64,000 bases of DNA, taken from contig CAYUQT010000022.1 in NCBI GenBank assembly GCA_964446835.1, positions 1 to 64,000 of the forward strand, read 5' to 3'. A model generated the notes under the pieces. It saw only the letters and a program-made list of their open reading frames with translations. It was not told where the DNA came from and did not search any database. The position numbers and the translations under genes were made by a program. How positions within the stretch are numbered: the first letter of the stretch is position 1; every line of letters starts with the position of its first letter. Shown here in pieces: positions 53,326 to 61,762 of the stretch. Origin of the DNA: CAYUQT01 sp964446835. GTDB taxonomy: Bacteria > Planctomycetota > Phycisphaerae > UBA1845 > JAFGLZ01.

Positions 53326-55418
53326 CGCTTCCGGCATCGAGCAGTGGAATGCGGAGTGTTCGATGGGCGGTGGCGCTGGCGGTTTTTGTGCTGGCCGTCA
53401 TCGTGAGGCTGGCCTTTCTTTGGGAGGTCAAGGACCTGCCCACGTATCGATTCCTTCAGAGTGATGAACTGGCAGCCCATCAGGCCGGAGTGGCGTGCAT
53501 GGAGAACCGTCTGCCTCGAGACGCCTTTCTCAAGGCACCGGTGTACGTCTACTTCCTGGGCTACATCTACAAGATTGTCGGGCCGGATCCCCACAGGGCA
53601 CGGATCGTTCAGGCGGTTCTCTGCAGTCTGTCGGCATCACTGGTCTTTCTGACCGCCGAGCGGGTCTTCGGGATGGCTGTGGGCGTTGTGGCCGGACTGC
53701 TGGGCGCCGTGTTCTGGATGTTCGTCTTTTTTGCCGTGGAACTGGTGGATGCCTCGCTGGCGAGCCTGTTCTACCTGATGCTGGCTTGTACGCTGACATT
53801 CGCCGATCACCGGAAGAGTTGGCACTGGGCAGTGGCCGGCGTGTTCTTGGGGCTCGGCTCGATCACCCGACCGAATGTGCTGCTGTTCGCTCCTTTCCTG
53901 GCGGTGGTCTTGTTGATCCTGACGATTCGCAAGGGGCGGGAGGGCGACTCGGGTCCGTCATGTGCGAAGGTACCGGGTGGGGCGTCCCTCTATCGTCGGG
54001 CCCTTATCAACGTGGTTGCCCTGACGGCCGGTTGCTGTGCGATCATTGCCCCGATCACATTACGAAACCGGATCGTCGGCGGAGAATGGGTGCTCATTGC
54101 GGCCTATGGCGGACTGAACCTGTGGGTGGGCAACAATCCGGATTCCGACGGCAAGAATGTGGCCTACATCGTGGGCGACAGCACGGCCGAGGCGGCTCCT
54201 ATCGATCCGAACGATCCCTGGAGCGATGCCCTGGGCGATCGCGTGGCGCGACGTTTTGCCGAGAAGACGCTGGGGCGGCCCCTCAAGCGAGGGGAATTGG
54301 ACCGTTTCTACCGCGACGCCGCGATCGAGTATATCCGCAGGCAGCCGGGCAAATTCGTCGCCGACACGCTCAAGCGGCTGTGCTGGCTCTTCAGTTCTTA
54401 TGAATTCATGACCGTTCGAGACCCATACTTCCTGTGCGGGTTCTCGCGTGTTCTGAGCGTGCTTTCGTACCTGCACTTCGGCATCGTCTGCCCGTTGATG
54501 GTGGTGGGGACCGTACTGGTCTTGCTTCTTCGGGACCGGCCGGCCGGGTTGACGTATCTTCTGTGGATGCTCGGGACGATGCTGCTGGGGGGTGTGCTGT
54601 TCATTGTGAACTCGCGGTTTCGTGTGCCGTTGGTCTACCTTGGGGCGCCGTTGGCGGCCTATGGGTTCGTCCGACTCCTCAGCACGTGCCGGCGCGACGT
54701 TCCATGGTCGTCACGGCTGGCCTTGGTCGGCCTGACAGGCGCCGTGGGGGTCTTGTCCAACTGGGACTTCACCGGTTACCGACCGCCGTATCACACCGAC
54801 ATGAGGTTTGCCGAGGCGATGGTGTGCTGGCAGGCGAATCGTGCCGATCTGGCAGCCGAAGCGGCTCCCCGGCTTGAGGAGGCTCTTCAGGCTGATGAGG
54901 CCAGGGGATGTCGCACGTGGACGACGCTGCTGGTCCATTCGCGTCCGAACACCCTCCTGTTCGCGTGCTACGCGACGGCGAAGAACGCCGCCAAGACGTT
55001 GGCCTATGGACGGCGGATGTCGTTCGAGGTGCCGTTTGATCCGGCCATGGCGCGGCCCTATTTTGAACTCCTGGCCAAGATCGAGCCGATGCAGGGCGCA
55101 GGTCTGGCCGATGAACTGATCCGAAGCGATCGCAAAGAGGCTGCCGGCTACCTGTTGGAGGTCATTTCTCCGACGCTGCCGGAGGCCATCACCACTCAGC
55201 TCCATCTGGCCTATGCTCGAAAGTTCAAGGATGCCGAATCGCTTCGGCTCACCGAGCGGATCTTGCAGCGGTTGTCGAGTCAGGATCCGACACGGTCTTC
55301 CTATCGCGAGGCCTTGCAGGAGGTCCATGGCATGATGAAGGTGCTGGGCATGCCTATATCCACACGTCCGTTGCCGCCTGGACCTTCTTCACGGGAGGCA
55401 CCGTCCGATGGAAGGTAG
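53322..55418 (+). CDS. GT-C/helical two-part membrane protein, array member 2
   Basis: 698 aa, GAGG nine bases before the ATG, which overlaps the previous stop by 4 bp. Closest to member 1 (subtype A): QSDELAAHQAGVAC, AFLKAPVYVYFLG, GGLNLWVGNNPDSDGKN and PPYHTDMRFAEAMVCWQANRADL. It has the same 11-segment layout and helical C-terminal part and ends in a tail STRPLPPGPSSREAPSDGR. Loop 1 keeps the acidic pair. Member 3 starts inside its last codons (11-bp overlap), so members 1-3 are probably translated as a coupled set. Confidence 0.85.
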   Translation: MTLPASSSGMRSVRWAVALAVFVLAVIVRLAFLWEVKDLPTYRFLQSDELAAHQAGVACMENRLPRDAFLKAPVYVYFLGYIYKIVGPDPHRARIVQAVLCSLSASLVFLTAERVFGMAVGVVAGLLGAVFWMFVFFAVELVDASLASLFYLMLACTLTFADHRKSWHWAVAGVFLGLGSITRPNVLLFAPFLAVVLLILTIRKGREGDSGPSCAKVPGGASLYRRALINVVALTAGCCAIIAPITLRNRIVGGEWVLIAAYGGLNLWVGNNPDSDGKNVAYIVGDSTAEAAPIDPNDPWSDALGDRVARRFAEKTLGRPLKRGELDRFYRDAAIEYIRRQPGKFVADTLKRLCWLFSSYEFMTVRDPYFLCGFSRVLSVLSYLHFGIVCPLMVVGTVLVLLLRDRPAGLTYLLWMLGTMLLGGVLFIVNSRFRVPLVYLGAPLAAYGFVRLLSTCRRDVPWSSRLALVGLTGAVGVLSNWDFTGYRPPYHTDMRFAEAMVCWQANRADLAAEAAPRLEEALQADEARGCRTWTTLLVHSRPNTLLFACYATAKNAAKTLAYGRRMSFEVPFDPAMARPYFELLAKIEPMQGAGLADELIRSDRKEAAGYLLEVISPTLPEAITTQLHLAYARKFKDAESLRLTERILQRLSSQDPTRSSYREALQEVHGMMKVLGMPISTRPLPPGPSSREAPSDGR

Positions 55419-57483
55419 TCCGGTGCCAAGACCGTTGAGTCGGTGGGTGTTCCCGAGTCTGGTGCTGATCTACCTGCTGGCGGTCGGTGTGCGCCTGGGC
55501 GTCTGGTACGAAATGCGAGACGACCCCACCTACCAGGTTCCCGTTGGCGACATGAAGGGCAACCACGAATTCGCAGAGCAGGTGGTCAAGGGCACGTTGC
55601 CTCCGAACGCCTACTACAAGGCACCGTTGTACGGCTACCTCCTGGCGATCATCTACTGGATGGGCGGCGTCGACGCCGCACGGGCGAGGTTCGTTCAGAT
55701 CGTCCTGACGAGCCTGTCGCCGGTTCTGACCTTCCTGATCGCTCGCCGGCTGTTCGGCTCACCGGCGGATTTAATCGCCGGATTGCTCGGGGCGGTCTTC
55801 TGGACGTTCGTTTTCTTCTCGACGGAACTGCTCGACACGGCATGGGCGGGACTCTTCTATCTGCTCCTGGCGTGGCTGCTGGTGACGCTCGACGATCGAA
55901 AGGCGTCCACGTGGCTCCTCTGCGGGTTGGTGCTGGGTGTTGGGGCGATCACGCGTCCGAACATCCTCTCCTTCGCGCCGGTGCTGGCGGTCGTGGTCGG
56001 TGTGGTCGCGTTTGTCAGGGGGCACCGGGCAGCCCGCGCGGGTTCTCTTGCGACTGCTTCCGGCGGATCGGTACGGGGTCCCTTGCGGCGAGCGATCATT
56101 CACATGATGGCCCTGACCCTCGGATGCTGTGCGGCAGTATTTCCCGTAACGCTCCGCAACCGCATGGTGGCCGGTGAGTGGGTGCTGATCGGCTGGTACG
56201 GGGGGCTGAATCTCTACGTCGCCAACAGTCCGTATTCCGACAGCAAGGACGGTCCGCTCCTGGTGCCCAAGGAGTTTCGGACGGCACCGTGGAGGATCGA
56301 TCACAAGAACCCCGAACCCTGGGCCCGCAACTGTCTGAACTACAACGTGGGGATGCAGGTGGGCGAGACGCGGCTGGGACGGATTCCCAAGCCGGGTGAG
56401 GCGGGGGCGGTTCTGTCGCAGATGGCCAAGGATTTTCTCCTCCAGAATCCGGCATGGTTCGCCCGACATGCTCTCATGCGGTTCTGCTGGATGTTCAACA
56501 TGTACGAGTACCAGAGCAACCGGGATCTTCAGGAATTGTCGGACGAGTGGGGGCCGTTCAAGGTTCTTCGGTACATGCACTTCGGATACATCTGCCCGCT
56601 GGTGGTCGTGGGGCTCGTGACGGCCCTGTTGAGATCGGACCTGCGAACCAGTGGCATGGCCTACTACATTGCGATGCTGGCCTCGCTGTTCTTTCCTGCG
56701 GTTCTCTTCATCATCAACTGCCGATTTCGTACGCCGCTGGTGCAACTGATGATTCCTCTGGCGGCTTTCGGGCTGTTGCAGGTGGTAGGGTTGTTTCGAT
56801 CGGGGGTGTCGTGGGGGCGGCGGGGGTTTGTGGGCGTGCTTGTGGTGGGGGTGGGCGTTCTGTCCAACGCCAACGTGTTCGACTACTGGAGCAGTTGCAA
56901 GGGGCATCTTCGCGCTCAGTATGTGGGGGCCTGTGAAAGGGCAGGCAGAACGGACCTGATCGATCGGGCCTACGACGATCTGGAGACCACTCTGGAGCAG
57001 GAGATGAAGGACCTTCGCCCCGGCAACACGAGCCTGATGCTCGAATACGGCCGGTACATGGCACGGCTCTTCATCCGTAACATGCAAAAGGGTCGCGTTC
57101 AGCAGGCCCTGCACTTCGGGCGATTGATGATCGAGCACGAGCGGTTGCAGGGCGATGTGGTGTCGGCCTACATGGATGTGCTGATCAAGACCCGCGACAC
57201 GCAACAGGCTTCGTGGACTCTGGACATGCTACGGAAGCGATGCGCTTCCGAGAATCGCGATATCCTGGCGGCGTCCCTCCTTCAGTACGGTAGGTATGTG
57301 GGGGACCGTTCGATGCTGGATGAGGCTGCCGGTATCTATCGCGATCTCGCACAACGCGACCCGACGAATGCGCAGTGGCAGGAGGGACTCCGCAGGGCGG
57401 AGGCAGCGGTGAATGTCGTGTCGACCACTCGCTCGGCGGGCGATCCGGCGTCGACCCGGCCCGCGAAAGAAGGCCCCCGATGA
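55408..57483 (+). CDS. GT-C/helical two-part membrane protein, array member 3
   Basis: 691 aa, GGGAGG nine bases upstream. Subtype B: loop 1 reads PVGDMKGNHEFAEQV and AYYKAPLYGY, so the first acidic residue is kept but the Glu is replaced by Met. Other marks are GGLNLYVANSPYSDSKD, a segment CLNYNVGMQVGETRLGRIPKPGE shared only with member 6, and a C-terminal part where the YHTD of members 1-2 is SCKGHLRAQY. Pro/Thr/Arg tail at the end (SAGDPASTRPAKEGPR). The stop overlaps the start of member 4 (ATGA). Loss of the Glu may change donor use or activity. Confidence 0.85.
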   Translation: MEGSPVPRPLSRWVFPSLVLIYLLAVGVRLGVWYEMRDDPTYQVPVGDMKGNHEFAEQVVKGTLPPNAYYKAPLYGYLLAIIYWMGGVDAARARFVQIVLTSLSPVLTFLIARRLFGSPADLIAGLLGAVFWTFVFFSTELLDTAWAGLFYLLLAWLLVTLDDRKASTWLLCGLVLGVGAITRPNILSFAPVLAVVVGVVAFVRGHRAARAGSLATASGGSVRGPLRRAIIHMMALTLGCCAAVFPVTLRNRMVAGEWVLIGWYGGLNLYVANSPYSDSKDGPLLVPKEFRTAPWRIDHKNPEPWARNCLNYNVGMQVGETRLGRIPKPGEAGAVLSQMAKDFLLQNPAWFARHALMRFCWMFNMYEYQSNRDLQELSDEWGPFKVLRYMHFGYICPLVVVGLVTALLRSDLRTSGMAYYIAMLASLFFPAVLFIINCRFRTPLVQLMIPLAAFGLLQVVGLFRSGVSWGRRGFVGVLVVGVGVLSNANVFDYWSSCKGHLRAQYVGACERAGRTDLIDRAYDDLETTLEQEMKDLRPGNTSLMLEYGRYMARLFIRNMQKGRVQQALHFGRLMIEHERLQGDVVSAYMDVLIKTRDTQQASWTLDMLRKRCASENRDILAASLLQYGRYVGDRSMLDEAAGIYRDLAQRDPTNAQWQEGLRRAEAAVNVVSTTRSAGDPASTRPAKEGPR

Positions 57484-59483
57484 GCGGCAATCTCAGCAAC
57501 ACCGGTTCGAGACTTCGCTGGGTGCTACAGCTACTCCTTATCTACCTCGTGGCTGTGGGGGTAAGGGCGGCCTTCCTGAGACAGGTATGCCACGATTCGG
57601 TGTACGTCTCGCTGGGCCACGATGAACTCGTGAACGATCAGGTTGCGCGTGCGATCCTGTCGGGCCAAATGCCCCAATCCAGCTTCTACAAAGCGCCGCT
57701 CTACATGTATGTCCTGGCCGGGTTCTACCGGCTTCTCGGCGAGGATCCACTGAGAGCCCGATGGGCGCAGCTCTTCGTCGACGGCCTGTCGCCCGTCCTG
57801 TTGGCCCTCATCAGCCGGCGCCTTTTTGGCGGAGGGGTCGGTCTCTTTGCGGGGCTTGTGGGGGCCCTGTTCTGGAGCTTCGTCTTCTACGCGACGGAAC
57901 TGGTGGACACGTCACTGGCCTGTTTGCTCTATCTGCTTCTGGCCTACCTGATGGTCGCCTTGCCGGAGGGGCGGTGGTGGAAGTGGCTGATTTGCGGGCT
58001 CGTGTTGGGTGCAGGGATCATCACCCGCCCGAACATTCAGGCATTCGCGCCGGTCTTGGCAGTCGTCGTATTCGTTCTGGCATTGCGAGGGGGACAAGGG
58101 CTGCGCGTCGCGTTGGGACATGTCCTGGCCTTGGCGGTCGGCTGTTCGGCGGCGATCATGCCCGTAACGCTTCACAATGTGCTCGTGGGCAGGGAATGCG
58201 TTCTGGTGGCAACCTATGGCGGGCTCAATGCCTATGCGGCCAACAGTCCCTGGTCCGATGGCAAGAATGGGCCTCTGCTCGTGGGGGAAGGCGTTCCGGA
58301 CATCTCGTCGCTCGACCCGACCCATCTCTGGAGCCGGCTGGACCTGAACTACAATATCGCTCGTACCTATGCCCAGAAGCAACTCGGCCGGCCGCTGACC
58401 ATGGCGGAGGTCGATCAGTTCTTCTACAGGCACACGCGGCAGTACATCCTGAGCCATCCAGGCAAGTTCCTCACAGACTCGTTCAAACGGTTCTGCTGGT
58501 TCTTCAACGCGTATGAGTTCCCCAACCTGAAGGATCCCTACCGTCTGAACGGAGCGTCGAGTGTGTTCAGTGGCCTATCCTGGTTGCACTTCGGGCTGAT
58601 GTGTCCCGCGGCGATCTTGGGGTTGGTCATGGTACTGACCGATCGGCGGTGGACCGAAGGACGTGTGTGCTATCTGGCCATGTTGGGTGCCTTGTTTGTG
58701 CCTGGCCTCTTCTTCGTTATGAATTCCCGGTATCGGATGCCGACGGTGTACGTGCTGACGCCCCTTGCCGCCTACGGAGTGATTCGATTCGTACAGATGT
58801 GGACTCGGCCCACCCGATGGTCGGTTCGGATCGGGGGTTGTGCGTTACTCGGGGGGATGGCCGTCTTCTCGAACGCCAACCTTTTTGGTTATTCCAGCAG
58901 CGATCACACCGAGCTTCTGATGACCTATGCGCAGGGGGCGTTTCAGACCGGTCGCAGGGACTTGCTGGCGGACGCGGCGGCGCGTTTCGAGAAGGCCTAC
59001 TGGCATGAAGTCGAGCATGGGGGGCGACCTTGGATCGGCGTGCTCTATCATTGCAGGCCGCTGACGTGGTTGTTCGCCTACTCTCATGCCCTGAACGATC
59101 GAGAGCGGATGAAGAAGTACGGTCGGCTCTCGGCCGAACAGGAAGACATTTCGCAGGTCGCCTTTACGACCTACCGAATCCTGGTGCAAGAGGGGCTGCG
59201 AGAAGAGGCTACGCTGCTCCTGGATCGGATGGGAAAGGCGGAAGGCCCTGATATTCCCCGCATGGTGGCCGAGGCATCGACGATGCACTTCGAGAAGTTC
59301 AAGGACCGTCAGGTTCTCCTGCGGACGGAACGACAGATGTCTCGGATGCTCACCCGCCATCCGGAGGATGCCGAGTTGCGGGAGAGTCTGGCGAAGGTCC
59401 GCCAACTGCTGGAACTGACGGAGAACGAGGCTCGTTCCGTGCCAAAGCCCCTGACGACTACCACACGTGCGACCCAGCCCTGA
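57480..59483 (+). CDS. GT-C/helical two-part membrane protein, array member 4
   Basis: 667 aa from the ATG at 57480, which overlaps the previous stop (ATGA); AAGG lies just upstream, and a longer frame upstream is only a shadow. Subtype C: LGHDELVNDQVARAIL with the acidic pair, SSFYKAPLYMYVLAG, GGLNAYAANSPWSDGKN, and the C-terminal SDHTELLMTYAQGAFQTGRRDLLADAAARFEKAYWHE. The following PLTWLFAYSHALNDRERMKKYGRL is shared with member 5. It ends with a short tail PLTTTTRATQP. Same layout and inferred role as the other members. Confidence 0.85.
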   Translation: MSGNLSNTGSRLRWVLQLLLIYLVAVGVRAAFLRQVCHDSVYVSLGHDELVNDQVARAILSGQMPQSSFYKAPLYMYVLAGFYRLLGEDPLRARWAQLFVDGLSPVLLALISRRLFGGGVGLFAGLVGALFWSFVFYATELVDTSLACLLYLLLAYLMVALPEGRWWKWLICGLVLGAGIITRPNIQAFAPVLAVVVFVLALRGGQGLRVALGHVLALAVGCSAAIMPVTLHNVLVGRECVLVATYGGLNAYAANSPWSDGKNGPLLVGEGVPDISSLDPTHLWSRLDLNYNIARTYAQKQLGRPLTMAEVDQFFYRHTRQYILSHPGKFLTDSFKRFCWFFNAYEFPNLKDPYRLNGASSVFSGLSWLHFGLMCPAAILGLVMVLTDRRWTEGRVCYLAMLGALFVPGLFFVMNSRYRMPTVYVLTPLAAYGVIRFVQMWTRPTRWSVRIGGCALLGGMAVFSNANLFGYSSSDHTELLMTYAQGAFQTGRRDLLADAAARFEKAYWHEVEHGGRPWIGVLYHCRPLTWLFAYSHALNDRERMKKYGRLSAEQEDISQVAFTTYRILVQEGLREEATLLLDRMGKAEGPDIPRMVAEASTMHFEKFKDRQVLLRTERQMSRMLTRHPEDAELRESLAKVRQLLELTENEARSVPKPLTTTTRATQP

Positions 59484-59624
59484 GCGAGGAAAGCACGAAT
59501 GTGCCTTGCGAGCCACGAGGGTTGGAGGATATTCTGAGGACGCAGCATCAGGGTGATCACCTTTCCTTTCTCAATTGTCCCCAAGCGGGTCCTCAACCTG
59601 CGGGGGTGATCAGGAGGTTCCGCC

Positions 59625-61697
59625 GTGAACGCCGGACTACAGCTCGGATGGAGCCGTCGGCGATGGTGGTTGGCGTTGGTGTCGATCTTCGCCCTTTCGG
59701 TCGTTGTGCGAGGGGTTATGTTGTGGGAGGTTCAGAACGATCCCGTATATCGCGTGCTCGGTCATGATGAAGGAGTGAACCACGAGGTTGCCAAGGCGAT
59801 CCTGGCCGGCACGATGCCGAACGTGAGCTACTACAAGGCCCCCTTGTATATGTACCTCCTGGCGGGCATCTACAAGGTGTTCGGTCAGGATCCGGGCCGG
59901 GCCCGATGGGTGCAGGTGTTCCTGTTCAGTCTGACGCCGATCCTGCTGGCGGCCACGGGGCGCCGCATGTTCGGGTCGCTCGTCGGAGTGTTGACGGGAC
60001 TGATCGCGGCAATGTCGTGGAGTCTGGCGTTCTATTCGACCGAACTGGTCGACACGTCGCTGGCCGGCATGTTCTATGTCCTGCCCGGTTATCTGATGCT
60101 GATTCTGCCGGAAGGGCGCTGGTACAAGTGGCTGATCTGCGGATTGGCTCTGGGCGTGGGTATCGTCACGCGGCCGAACATCATGGCGGCCGCCCCCTTG
60201 ATCGCCATGCTGATTGTGATCGTGGGTGTGCGGCGAGGATGGGGGGAATCGGCCGAGGTCATTTCGGCCGCGACGCGCTGGTATCGCCGTCTTCGCACGC
60301 CGGCGCTGCATGTGGCCGTGTTTCTCGTCGGCTGCGTCGCAGCCGTCTCACCCGTCACGCTCCACAACCGTCTGGTGGCGGGAGAATGGGTCCCCATCGC
60401 GACATACGGTGGGTTGAACTGGTATGTGGCCAACAGTCCCTGGGCCGACGGCAAGAACGGCGCGCTGCTGGTTGCCGACGGTGTATCCAGTATTGCTGCC
60501 CAGGACATGACGAATCTCTGGAGCCGGATGGATCTGAACTACAGCATCGCTCAGACCTACGCCGAGGAACACATGGGTCGGAAGCTCAAGGCCGGTGAGG
60601 CTTCTGATTTCTTTTACAGACTGACGATGAAGTACATCTGGGCGCATCCTCGGGACTTCCTGATCGATGTATCCAAGAGGTTCTTGTGGTTCTTCAATGG
60701 GTACGAGTTTCCCAACCTGAAAGATCCTTATCGCCTCCGCGCCTACTCCAAGGTCTTGAGCGTGCTGTCCCATATGCACTTCGGAGTGCTCTGTCCCCTG
60801 GCCGTGTTCGGGCTCGTGGTCTGGGCGTTTCGCCGTGACGGTCCGGAGGGGATGGTCTACTACCTGGCGATCATTGCCGCCCTGTTTCTCGGCGGGCTGT
60901 TGTTCATTATGAACTTCCGCTACCGGCTGCCGACAATCTATCTGATGCTGCCCTTTATTCCGTACGGAGCCGTGCAATTCCTGGCTCTCTGGCGATCTGC
61001 AACGCAGTGGATGGCCTGTTGCGGGGCAACGCTTTTGCTGGGCGGGCTCGTGGCCTTTTCGAATGTCGACTGGTTCGGCTATTCGAAGTGTCATCACAGC
61101 GAACTGCTCTTCACATATGCCCACGCTGCCCTCAAGACACAGCGAAAGGACCTGCTCGCCGATGCGGCCAACCGATTCGAGCGGGCGTATTGGGACGAGA
61201 TGGCGCACGGGGGCCGACCCTGGATGTGTGTCCTGTACCACTCCAAGCCGCTGACGTGGATGTTTGCCTTCTTCCACGGCATTGACGACAGAGAGAAGAT
61301 GCTCAAGTACGGGGAGCTGATGTCCCAGAACGAGGCGATTTCGCCTGTGACCATGACCTACTACCGTGTGCTGGTCAAGGAAGGCCTTCAACCGCAGGCA
61401 CTCAAGATGCTGAACGCCTTGGAACGAACCCAGCGTTCCAGCGTGCCTGGCACGGTGGCCCAGGCCCTTCTGGAGTACTACAACCGATTCAATGATCCCG
61501 ATGTTCTGGCTCGCGCAGTGGCTCTGATGGAGGAGATCGTTCGCAAGAACCCAGAGAACGTCGAGCTTCGCGACGGACTGGTCAAGTATAGCGGAGTGTT
61601 GAAGATGTTGCGGAGTTCGGTCGGCGACACTCAGGCCTCTACGGCTCCGGCGAGTCGGCCGGCGGGGTCTGTACCGACTTCTGGCCCAGGCCATTAG
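59625..61697 (+). CDS. GT-C/helical two-part membrane protein, array member 5
   Basis: 690 aa from a GTG with AGGAGG seven bases upstream, 141 bp after member 4; nothing else is seen in that gap. Subtype C, sister of member 4: LGHDEGVNHEVAKAIL, VSYYKAPLYMYLLAG, GGLNWYVANSPWADGKN, CHHSELLFTYAHAALKTQRKDLLADAANRFERAYWDE and PLTWMFAFFHGIDDREKMLKYG. The loop-1 acidic pair is intact. Tail rich in Ala/Pro/Ser/Thr (TAPASRPAGSVPTSGPGH). The pair 4-5 looks like a recent local duplication relative to the others. Confidence 0.85.
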   Translation: MNAGLQLGWSRRRWWLALVSIFALSVVVRGVMLWEVQNDPVYRVLGHDEGVNHEVAKAILAGTMPNVSYYKAPLYMYLLAGIYKVFGQDPGRARWVQVFLFSLTPILLAATGRRMFGSLVGVLTGLIAAMSWSLAFYSTELVDTSLAGMFYVLPGYLMLILPEGRWYKWLICGLALGVGIVTRPNIMAAAPLIAMLIVIVGVRRGWGESAEVISAATRWYRRLRTPALHVAVFLVGCVAAVSPVTLHNRLVAGEWVPIATYGGLNWYVANSPWADGKNGALLVADGVSSIAAQDMTNLWSRMDLNYSIAQTYAEEHMGRKLKAGEASDFFYRLTMKYIWAHPRDFLIDVSKRFLWFFNGYEFPNLKDPYRLRAYSKVLSVLSHMHFGVLCPLAVFGLVVWAFRRDGPEGMVYYLAIIAALFLGGLLFIMNFRYRLPTIYLMLPFIPYGAVQFLALWRSATQWMACCGATLLLGGLVAFSNVDWFGYSKCHHSELLFTYAHAALKTQRKDLLADAANRFERAYWDEMAHGGRPWMCVLYHSKPLTWMFAFFHGIDDREKMLKYGELMSQNEAISPVTMTYYRVLVKEGLQPQALKMLNALERTQRSSVPGTVAQALLEYYNRFNDPDVLARAVALMEEIVRKNPENVELRDGLVKYSGVLKMLRSSVGDTQASTAPASRPAGSVPTSGPGH

Positions 61698-61762
61698 CAA
61701 GGCGCTGAGAACGGGCGCGAACATGGGGTGACGGGGAATCGAGGGAACCTGGACGGGCTGGC